Assembly (NCBI GenBank): GCA_009776565.1
Contig: WRNQ01000004.1
Coordinates: forward strand, 1-32,336
DNA: 32,336 nucleotides
Source of the DNA: Synergistaceae bacterium
GTDB lineage: Bacteria; Synergistota; Synergistia; Synergistales; Aminobacteriaceae
Direction: 5' to 3'
The translations under genes were made by a program, and so were the position numbers. Positions 8,078 to 14,497 of the stretch are shown in pieces (position 1 is the stretch's first letter; every line of letters begins with the position of its first letter). The notes under the pieces are model-generated. The model saw only the letters and a list, made by a program, of their open reading frames with translations, was not told the DNA's origin and ran no database searches.

Positions 8078-8734
8078 TTACTCATTTCCATATTCGTCCC
8101 CATAATTATCCCCATAATTATCCCCATAATTATCCCCATAATTATCCCCGTAATTATCCCCATAATTATCCCCATAATTATCCTCATATTCGTCTTGATA
8201 CTCGCCATCTTCTTCTACGGGGAACTCCACATTGCTTTTATTTGGCAGGCCCAAAAAGACTACACTATATAGAAACACAGTTTGAGTGTCATTGTCCCAG
8301 TCTACATCATAACCGATATATTCTGCAATAAAACGGATGGGGACAAGGGTTCTGTCGTTAACAATGACCGGGGGAGAATCAATCTCGATGAATTCATGTG
8401 TGACAGAACCATCAAACCCGCTTTCAATAAAGGATTCTGCAATTGGATTTCCAATCTGCAACACTAATCTTGAACCGCTTCCAGGGGGTAATACAACGAC
8501 CTGCTGATCTTCTTGCAACCATTCCACGCTACAACCAATAGCCTCTGACACTGCCCGAACAGGAATCATCGTCCGATCATTAATGATCTGGGGTGGTACG
8601 TCGGTAGGTAAAAGCACTCCATCAACGAAAATAGTAATTTCTTCCGTAGCGAAAGAGGACGCGGTTATTGACAGTATCACAAGTACCGAGGCTATAGCTG
8701 CGGCTATAAATTTACGATAAATTTTACATCTCAT
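8078..8734 (-). CDS. Secreted stalk-domain (copper-amine-oxidase-N-like) protein with acidic NYGD tail
   Basis: 218 aa from ATG 8734, with GGAGG 7 nt upstream; a GTG/ATG further out is not needed. The signal peptide probably ends at SSFA (residue ~29). Two half-repeats follow, each of the form 'PPxIxNDRTxxPxRxxxExIG..V.W....Q.V' (~41-85 and ~115-165). This is the pattern of the stalk domain common on Clostridia and Paenibacillus surface proteins (PF07833). The C-terminus (~190-218) is a run of seven or so NYGD units, strongly acidic and Tyr-rich, coded by an almost perfect 12-bp DNA repeat. No cell-wall anchor was seen. Ca2+ or wall interaction by the tail is speculation. Confidence 0.82.
   Translation of the reverse strand: MRCKIYRKFIAAAIASVLVILSITASSFATEEITIFVDGVLLPTDVPPQIINDRTMIPVRAVSEAIGCSVEWLQEDQQVVVLPPGSGSRLVLQIGNPIAESFIESGFDGSVTHEFIEIDSPPVIVNDRTLVPIRFIAEYIGYDVDWDNDTQTVFLYSVVFLGLPNKSNVEFPVEEDGEYQDEYEDNYGDNYGDNYGDNYGDNYGDNYGDNYGDEYGNE
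8099..8183. repeat. 12-bp tandem repeat coding NYGD
   Basis: Seven consecutive copies of a 12-bp unit (CCATAATTATCC on the plus strand, one copy with CCGTAATTATCC). Near-perfect identity suggests recent expansion. The period is a multiple of three, so copy-number change keeps the reading frame. Confidence 0.95.
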
Positions 8735-8775
8735 ATACTCCCCTCCACTTGCCATTAATACGTTCATTACTTTTA

Positions 8776-8802
8776 CGGAACAGGGCCGAATCGACCGTTC
8801 CG
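8776..8802 (-). promoter_or_regulatory. Leader hairpin of the stalk-protein mRNA
   Basis: CGGAAC at one end pairs with GTTCCG at the other around a 15-nt loop. It lies at the 5' end of the transcript predicted from the extended -10 at 8809-8817. Confidence 0.4.
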
Positions 8803-8808
8803 ACTCAG

Positions 8809-8817
8809 ATTATATCA
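8809..8817 (-). promoter_or_regulatory. Extended -10 promoter of the stalk-protein/lipoprotein pair
   Basis: On the minus strand TGATATAAT, a perfect TGnTATAAT extended -10, about 75 bp before the ATG at 8734. The -35 is weak (TGGCAT-like), as is common when the TG motif is present. Confidence 0.65.
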
Positions 8818-9389
8818 GACCAGCTGGGTTTATGCCAGTTAAATATAAGCACACTGAGAGGCGCGCCGGCGCAACTGCTGTTGAAATAAAACCGGGCCGG
8901 TCTGGATAATACCAACATCGACCGGCCTGATCATATAATTACGTAACCACCATCATTTGACTTGTTAGTTGATTGGTTACCCTGCGCGATATTACCGCTT
9001 ACCAAAATCGCTTGTTATATCGCCGCTTGCCTTTTATTCGTCCCCAGAACGTCTCATTTCCGGATATAAGCGAAGCGAAATGAAAACAATTCGCACGGCG
9101 CGCGTCCCGCGGCGTGGGATACGCGCCGCGCCAACAAGACGAACTCGCCAGGTCGCCCCCTTACAACCTTACAACCACTACCTTAATACCTTACTGCCAT
9201 ACTTATGGCCATGCCTTCCTTCGGAAGTCACAAAACCCGATGAACTATATAGGCATGACCACGGGGGAGTGATGAGGAGGAATCCCCCTCATCCTCTTTG
9301 AAGGAGGGGGAGGTCGGGGGGACCATAGGGTCCCGCCCGAAAGAATGAACGGATAGGAATCAAAACGTTCATACTGCCACACTACCCCA
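8818..9389. other. Non-coding region with GC-rich hairpins
   Basis: No credible gene on either strand. It holds an imperfect GC-rich inverted repeat near 9098-9133. Two clean hairpins lie downstream of the beta-propeller gene: TCCCCCTC/GAGGGGGA at 9283-9311 and GGGACC-ATAG-GGTCCC at 9319-9334. Neither is followed by a T-run, so they may be processing or weak termination structures. Around 9190-9245 it resembles the flgJ start region (see findings). Confidence 0.5.
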
Positions 9390-12300
9390 CTACCTTTTCA
9401 GGCTGAGCCTGCCTGTTTCCCTCAAATCTGATATATTGTTTGCAGTTATTGTCGACCTGGAGAGGGCGTACAGGGAATCCCTTATATAGAGCAGCCTCTC
9501 TATGCTTACTTCCGGGTTATACCACCAGGAACCGGCTTTTCTGTATTCTTCATCGGATATATGCGTTATTTTACCTTTTAGCGTAAATCCAGTCTTAAGG
9601 TTAATATTGTAGACATATGCGCCCTGGAATTCAAAGTCTCCGTACAACCAGGCGTCCTCTTTCAGATTGCCAGTTTTTGCGCTGTCCGCGATCTTTGTCA
9701 CGGTTATCGGGAACGCTAACAGCTCCTTCTCCTTTGAGAACAGCAACGCCTTGTGATTTCGAAGCAGCTCAGAATCGGTCCCCCTGTCTCCGATTTGCGT
9801 AGAAAACTTTTCTATCGGGTTTGAAACGTCGCTCACATCAAATATAGCTAATTTTATTCCCTGATACAGGGCAATTGCTTCCTCTTGCCGCCCGCTTGAA
9901 TCATACCTGTACTCAAAGGCGTCTTTTCCGAACCCTATGATGTGGTTCTCGTCATACGGGTGCAGATAGTCGCTGTATCCGGGTATTTTGAGCGAACCAA
10001 GCACTTCAGGCTTTGTGGGGTCTTTCAAGTCTATTACAAACAACGGATCGACGGTTTTGAACGTCACCACATAAGCCCTGTCGCCCATGAACCTGACAGA
10101 ATAGATTACTTCGCCCGGCGCCAGATCCTCAAGGCTTCCGACAGTATTCATACCGGCGTCAAGGACATAGAGGCCGTTCTTTGTGTTGCTGAACCAGCCG
10201 GTCGAGGAATCGTACTCGTTATAGGTAGTGGCAACCCTGAAGTATTCCCCGTTCTGATCCATTGAGAACTGATTCAATACCCTGCCCTTTACATCGCCCT
10301 TATCAACGTATGTAATCCTGCCGTTATCCAGTTTGAACTTGTGCACGGTTGTTGTAACATCACCGGACGACCAGCCCAACATCCTGTAATCCGTAGCAGC
10401 AATATACATATGATCCGTCGATGAGTACACATTATCACCCGAGTCCAACACTGTCTGCACGCTGACCGGCTCGTCCGGGTCGTCGATGTTTACTCCCGTC
10501 AGAATCACATAATTTGGACTGACGCATCCGGGGAAGTAATATATATTAGCGGGATCCACAGCCCGGAATTCCGAGTCGTCGAAGGCGCCTGCGTCGGCGC
10601 CGACCATGCCGCCCGCGTCAGCTCCCGCCCCCGCGTTTGCTCCCGCGTCAGCTCCCGCCCCCGCGTTTGCTCCCGCGTTGGCGCCTGCCCCCGCGCCTGC
10701 CCCCGCGCTTGCTCCCGCGCTTGCTCCCGCGTTGGCGCCGGCACTGTCTCCGGCGCCAGTAGTTCCAGCGCCTTTGCCAGCGTCCACGCCCGTCGGCAGG
10801 CCGATGGCGCGCCCTATCGCTTCTAGTCTTTCATCTCCCGCTTCCGTGCCCGCGCCCGTATTGGTTTTGCCACCGCTTGCATTCGCGCCAGCCGGCGTTG
10901 GCTCGGCGGAATCTCTGTACATAGGAAGCTCCGCCGTCGGATACGGTCCATATCGGTATGAGTACTTATTTGTCACTATATAAACGCTTCCGCCGATTTT
11001 TCTGGAAGTCCTGTAATCACCAGTAATTTCAGTTTCCCTCACTAGTTTCATGTTAGCCTTATCGGTAGAATCGTATACGAACATCTTTACGGTGGATTCA
11101 TTTTGCGGGTAGTAGCCCCCCCGCATCGGCGGCGCCGGGGCGACGTCGTCGCTTATCACTTCTCCGTCAACGGATCTGCGGGCCTCGACCACAGGCATGA
11201 CGCCAGACATTCTATAACTCCCGCCGATGACTATGACTTTATTTTCCTCAATATACATCTCTATCGGATAGAATTCATTGTTATTGCTGTTGAATTCGAT
11301 CCTGCCGGCTATTTTCATGCCGCCGGGCGGATATGCGTCCACAATGATGATACTGCTGCCGTTAACCTGATAGATATATCTCCCGTCAGTTTTGACGACG
11401 TCAGCTTCGTCAACTCCTTGAACCTGCACATTTGTCGTCGAGTAATCGTCTCCGCCGCCCATGCCCGATTCGGCCTCGTTAAAAACTTCTGCCGGAACAG
11501 ATGTGGCCTGGGGTTCAGGTACGGGTTCAGGGACGCTTGCATGCCGCATGTCGCTGCCAGTTGTCGACCCCGCCGCCGATTCTGCCGGCGGCGCCGCATT
11601 TGATGCGACGTCAACGCCTCCCGTATCAAAATCAGAGGACATCATCGCATCCTCAACCGCTATCATAGGAACCTCTGCAGCTTCCAGAACGACGTCTGCA
11701 ACTCCAAACCCCTCGCCGCGCAGTAGTCTATTCCCTCCCCAATAACCCGCGTATTGTCCGGCGTAATATATAGACGCACTGTCAAGGAGCTTTGTGAGCT
11801 TCTCTTCCGACCCCACGCTTATCGCGCCGGACAGAGAGAGTTTCATATTCTTGATCAACTGCTGATCCTGAATCGACTCAAAGGCTTCGAGGTTTTCCCC
11901 CAACGCTATTAAACCGTCATTGTAGTAGACTTTCTTCCCCAGGGCTTCAACTACTTTTCTGAGGGGAACGTAGTACAACTCGTTATTCCCGCTGGTTGCG
12001 ACATCAAATTCGCTCTCTGCAAGAGAGGTAATTGTTTCACCGGCTCTCCTCAACACAAGGCGCCCAAGTATGGAGCTTTTTGTTGCGCGTATGCCAAGAT
12101 TCCTCTCCAAAAATTTGACGGGAACATATGTCGTGGAATCCCTCAAATACAAGCTAAGCGCGGGGAAGTCAGGTACAAGGTCTACGCCTCTGCCTTTGAC
12201 TAAAGCTCTTGAGCTGTTTACCAGCAGGATAATGGCGTCGTTATTATCCATACGAAATCCCGTATTGGCGCCCTCACTAGTGCTAACACCCGCGCCCTCG

Positions 12301-12734
12301 CCCGTGCTCGTATTAGCGCCCGCACTTGCGTTTGCACTAGCGCTTGCGTTCGCACCAGCACTTGCGTTTGCACCCGCACTTGTGTTTGCACTAGCACTTG
12401 CTCCCGCAGTCGCACTTGCGTCCAAAATCGCACTCGAAACCGTATTCGCGCCGGCGTCTTTTCCCACGCCATTGCCGGCGCCATCATTGGCGCCATTTGC
12501 ATCGTCCCCGCTTACGCGTAAGCCTTCTTTTGAACCCTCTTTCAAAGCTGTTGCGGCGCCTGTGATCGCTCCTGTTTCCGCGCCATCGCTTGATCTGGCG
12601 CCATCGCTCGCATTGGCGCTCATTCCGGCGTCAGCAAACGGATTTTTCACGGCGAAGAACAAACCCGCCGCCATTATAAGTACCAGTACTATTGCTATAC
12701 CTCTTTTTAACTTAAATTTTTCATTATCCATCAT
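9390..12734 (-). CDS. Exported beta-propeller-domain protein with stalk-like domain and Gly/Ala-rich inserts
   Basis: 1114 aa from ATG 12734, with GGAGG 6 nt upstream. A single N-terminal membrane segment or signal (GIAIVLVLIMAAGLFFAV, ~12-29) exports it. An Ala/Gly/Ser/Asn-rich low-complexity region (~40-155) follows. Residues ~165-285 resemble a stalk domain (TTYVPVKFLERNLG ... YYVPLRKVVEALG). From ~425 the sequence TTNVQVQGVDEADVVKTDG marks the Clostridia/archaeal beta-propeller family (PF09826), which continues to the C-terminus. A second Gly/Ala/Asn insert (~655-712) interrupts the propeller between blades. Members are extracellular and of unknown function. At 1114 aa it is longer than typical relatives because of the two inserts. 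Confidence 0.85.
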   Translation of the reverse strand: MMDNEKFKLKRGIAIVLVLIMAAGLFFAVKNPFADAGMSANASDGARSSDGAETGAITGAATALKEGSKEGLRVSGDDANGANDGAGNGVGKDAGANTVSSAILDASATAGASASANTSAGANASAGANASASANASAGANTSTGEGAGVSTSEGANTGFRMDNNDAIILLVNSSRALVKGRGVDLVPDFPALSLYLRDSTTYVPVKFLERNLGIRATKSSILGRLVLRRAGETITSLAESEFDVATSGNNELYYVPLRKVVEALGKKVYYNDGLIALGENLEAFESIQDQQLIKNMKLSLSGAISVGSEEKLTKLLDSASIYYAGQYAGYWGGNRLLRGEGFGVADVVLEAAEVPMIAVEDAMMSSDFDTGGVDVASNAAPPAESAAGSTTGSDMRHASVPEPVPEPQATSVPAEVFNEAESGMGGGDDYSTTNVQVQGVDEADVVKTDGRYIYQVNGSSIIIVDAYPPGGMKIAGRIEFNSNNNEFYPIEMYIEENKVIVIGGSYRMSGVMPVVEARRSVDGEVISDDVAPAPPMRGGYYPQNESTVKMFVYDSTDKANMKLVRETEITGDYRTSRKIGGSVYIVTNKYSYRYGPYPTAELPMYRDSAEPTPAGANASGGKTNTGAGTEAGDERLEAIGRAIGLPTGVDAGKGAGTTGAGDSAGANAGASAGASAGAGAGAGANAGANAGAGADAGANAGAGADAGGMVGADAGAFDDSEFRAVDPANIYYFPGCVSPNYVILTGVNIDDPDEPVSVQTVLDSGDNVYSSTDHMYIAATDYRMLGWSSGDVTTTVHKFKLDNGRITYVDKGDVKGRVLNQFSMDQNGEYFRVATTYNEYDSSTGWFSNTKNGLYVLDAGMNTVGSLEDLAPGEVIYSVRFMGDRAYVVTFKTVDPLFVIDLKDPTKPEVLGSLKIPGYSDYLHPYDENHIIGFGKDAFEYRYDSSGRQEEAIALYQGIKLAIFDVSDVSNPIEKFSTQIGDRGTDSELLRNHKALLFSKEKELLAFPITVTKIADSAKTGNLKEDAWLYGDFEFQGAYVYNINLKTGFTLKGKITHISDEEYRKAGSWWYNPEVSIERLLYIRDSLYALSRSTITANNISDLRETGRLSLKR
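10600..10745 (-). repeat. Gly/Ala-coding tandem repeat inside the propeller domain
   Basis: Degenerate 12-18-bp units such as GCTCCCGCGTCAGCTCCCGC on the plus strand, coding AGAN/AGAS/AGAD runs on the minus strand. Confidence 0.85.
12298..12420 (-). repeat. Ala/Asn/Ser/Gly-coding tandem repeat near the N-terminus
   Basis: Degenerate 12- and 18-bp units (GCACTTGCGTTTGCAC and variants on the plus strand) coding SAGANAS-type repeats just after the export signal. Confidence 0.85.
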
Positions 12735-12864
12735 TTTATACCTCCATATTCCTCATTTAGCAGTCTTATTAATGCTAGAAATATTTTTTGATACTGATTA
12801 GACGACTACAAACAAGAATGTGTTCCACATACAACTAAATATTTTAATTTTGCGTATTAGAGGC

Positions 12865-12905
12865 AAAAAACCCGGGAAGCATGGCTGTTTACATTGCTCC
12901 CCGGG
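12865..12905 (-). terminator. Rho-independent terminator of the reverse rubrerythrin gene
   Basis: On the minus strand CCCGGGGAGCA pairs with TGCTTCCCGGG, closed by a 13-nt loop and followed directly by TTTTTT. It lies ~100 bp after the rubrerythrin stop. Confidence 0.85.
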
Positions 12906-13006
12906 CTTAGTCCCTTCAATACTCACAATCGTCTAACTTATTTCCATCCTGCTTAGTTCAATCTGACAGGCTATGGTTGTACCATTAGTGTTATAATTCG
13001 CCGCCT

Positions 13007-13552
13007 CTACTTAAAGTACCTCTCCAAAAGCCCGTTGAATGCGCACCCATGCCTGGCTTCGTCTTTACACATCTCATGCACAGTATCATGAATTGCATCG
13101 TAGCCGAGTTCCTTTGCTTTTGTCGCAAGCTCCTTCTTACCTTTTGCGGCGCCATATTCGGCCTCAACTCTTAACTCCAGATTTTTCTTTGTGTCGGCGT
13201 GTACGACATCTCCCAGCAATTCCGCAAAACGTGAAGCGTGATCGGCTTCCTCATAAGCAATCCGCTTGTACGCCTCAGCCACCTCGGGGAAACCCTCCCT
13301 GTCGGCTTGCCTGCCCATGGCGAGATACATCCCAATCTCGGTGCACTCCCCCATAAAATTAGCTTTTAATCCCTCAACTACCCACGGGTCAACATCTTTA
13401 GCCACTCCGATCCTGTGCTCATCCGCCCAATCCAGTTTACCTTCCGCTTTCTCTACAAAATTCTCCTTAGGCGCCTTGCACTGAGGGCAAAAATCAGGCG
13501 CTTCCAATCCCTCATGAACATAACCACAAATCTGGCATACAAATTTTTTCAT
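13007..13552 (-). CDS. Reverse rubrerythrin (rubredoxin-first), peroxide-scavenging NADH peroxidase type
   Basis: 181 aa from ATG 13552 (AAAGGA upstream, spacing a little long at ~13 nt). The rubredoxin module comes first: C6-x2-C9G and C22-P-x-C25. A ferritin-like four-helix domain follows, with diiron ligands visible in EECDH-like motifs, E102-x2-H105 and E165-x2-H168. This order is the reverse of classical rubrerythrin and matches the reverse rubrerythrins of Clostridium, which reduce H2O2 (and O2) with electrons from NADH via a rubredoxin oxidoreductase. Cytoplasmic. It is a single-gene transcription unit with its own promoter and terminator. In clostridia such genes are usually PerR-controlled; no certain Per box was identified. 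Confidence 0.9.
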   Translation of the reverse strand: MKKFVCQICGYVHEGLEAPDFCPQCKAPKENFVEKAEGKLDWADEHRIGVAKDVDPWVVEGLKANFMGECTEIGMYLAMGRQADREGFPEVAEAYKRIAYEEADHASRFAELLGDVVHADTKKNLELRVEAEYGAAKGKKELATKAKELGYDAIHDTVHEMCKDEARHGCAFNGLLERYFK

Positions 13553-13642
13553 TTTTTTGACCGAATCCTTTCCTATAATTTTTAGTTTTATTTGATCATC
13601 AAAGAAATCATATAAAACTGCCAAAGAAATCTTATTAGTTCT

Positions 13643-13672
13643 ATTATAAAAGCTGCCTGTAGGAGTCGTCAA
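13643..13672 (-). promoter_or_regulatory. SigA promoter of the reverse rubrerythrin gene
   Basis: On the minus strand TTGACG (13667-13672), an 18-bp spacer, then TATAAT (13643-13648), giving an ~85-nt leader. Confidence 0.75.
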
Positions 13673-13695
13673 CCCAAACCTATGAAAAATAACTG

Positions 13696-13735
13696 GAGTG
13701 TTAACAGGTGTTAACAAGTGTTACCGAGTGTTGCT
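13696..13735. repeat. 10-bp tandem repeat
   Basis: Four units of the GAGTGTTAAC type (AGGTGTTAAC, AAGTGTTACC, GAGTGTTGCT), one helical turn apart and upstream of the -35. This would be a suitable spacing for a cooperative DNA-binding protein, but no regulator can be named. Confidence 0.65.
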
Positions 13736-13801
13736 ATAGACTTTAGGGTTGTAGTGTAATTTCAGAAGTAAAATAGTGTTATTTCGGGCTTATGTCAATT
13801 G

Positions 13802-13954
13802 GCAACTTACGGCTCAGGAACGCAAATAAAAAACGAGTTGTTTAAGCCGGAAGTTGCTAAACGCCGCGCGAGAGCGCGGCGCCAGCGCTACGCGCTCGTG
13901 AGGCGAGGGGAACCACGCTTCGCCGAGCCGAGTTGGGTTGCGGGCGAAGCCCGC
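13802..13954 (+). repeat. Structured interspersed repeat, copy 2
   Basis: Same element as 2845-3002 in the opposite orientation. It has the outer GCAACTT/AAGTTGC hairpin, CGCCGCGC-GAGA-GCGCGGCG, AGCGC-TAC-GCGCT and a terminal GCGGGC-GAA-GCCCGC. The first and terminal loops are one base shorter than in copy 1. Similar ~20-bp sequences flank it (ATTTCGGGCTTATGTCAAT at 13781-13799 and ATTTCGGGTTTATTGACAAT at 13965-13984), possibly a decayed target duplication. Confidence 0.9.
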
Positions 13955-14020
13955 ATTGGTATCATTTCGGGTTTATTGACAATAAAGACCAATTTAAGTA
14001 TATTTTTCAAAGGAGACGAT

Positions 14021-14497
14021 ATGAAAAAAAATAAAATTAGAATTGCGTTTGGCAGCGACCATGTGGGGTATGAACTAAAACTGGCTTTAATGGCGCATGC
14101 ATCAGATAAAGGTTATGAATGCACAGACTTTGGCTGTCACAGCGTTAACAGAGTTGATTATCCCGTATATGGATACAGAACAGCTAAAGCTGTACAGAAC
14201 GGGGTATGTGATCTTGGGGTGCTTGTTTGTGGGACAGGCGTCGGCATTTCGCTTGTGGCAAACAAGATAAATGGAATCCGTGCAGTTGTGTGCAGTGAGC
14301 CGTATACAGCAAAATTATCACGCGAGCACAACAATACGAATATGCTTGCATTGGGTGCAAGGGTCGTAGGGACGGGACTAGCGAAGATGATGCTGGATAC
14401 TTGGCTGGGAGCTGAATTTGAAGATAGAAGCCGGCATGAAGACCGTGTGAACATGATCAATGAAATAGAAAAAACAGGCGGATTAAGGCAGGACTAA
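14021..14497 (+). CDS. rpiB: Ribose-5-phosphate isomerase B (possible allose-6-phosphate isomerase)
   Basis: 158 aa from ATG 14021, preceded by AAAGGAG. The longer open frame upstream runs through the repeat and is rejected. It interconverts ribose-5-P and ribulose-5-P. It closely follows E. coli RpiB: FGSDHVG at the N-terminus, catalytic C70 in LVCGTGVGIS, ANKINGIRAVVCSEPY, then LSREHNNTNMLALGARVVG with H103. The Cys-type active site is the one for which allose-6-P to allulose-6-P isomerisation is known in E. coli, where rpiB lies beside the als genes. An alsK-like kinase sits 4 kb away here, so the same role is likely (inference). It is convergent with the GH42 gene; the stop codons overlap by 2 bp. 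Confidence 0.9.
   Translation: MKKNKIRIAFGSDHVGYELKLALMAHASDKGYECTDFGCHSVNRVDYPVYGYRTAKAVQNGVCDLGVLVCGTGVGISLVANKINGIRAVVCSEPYTAKLSREHNNTNMLALGARVVGTGLAKMMLDTWLGAEFEDRSRHEDRVNMINEIEKTGGLRQD

Larger units (their letters stand above)
13673..14020. other. Divergent intergenic region between rubrerythrin and rpiB
   Basis: No gene. It contains a 10-bp tandem repeat (13696-13735) just upstream of the rubrerythrin promoter and the second copy of the structured repeat (13802-13954), which ends 66 bp before rpiB. Any rpiB promoter must lie within or just after the repeat. Confidence 0.6.

Noticed and set aside
8011..8208. N-terminal extension of the lipoprotein gene reading MGIIMGII repeats
   Set aside because: It is an out-of-frame reading of the NYGD-coding repeat of the neighbouring gene. 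The lipoprotein signal peptide and ribosome binding site fix the start at 8010.
8969..9301. 110-codon plus-strand ORF in the intergenic region
   Set aside because: No ribosome binding site, basic low-information translation through a GC-rich inverted repeat, no family resemblance.
9283..9334. Rho-independent terminator of the beta-propeller gene
   Set aside because: Two good hairpins but no T-run on either strand; left as unnamed structures.
10606..10983. Ala/Pro-rich plus-strand ORF
   Set aside because: Antisense shadow of the Gly/Ala-coding repeat in the beta-propeller gene.
13553..13717. N-terminal extension of the rubrerythrin
   Set aside because: It would cross the SigA promoter; the rubredoxin module begins naturally at the ATG at 13552.
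13799..14020. N-terminal extension of rpiB beginning MATYGSGT
   Set aside because: It is coded by the structured repeat. RpiB homologues start at the ATG at 14021, which has AAAGGAG.
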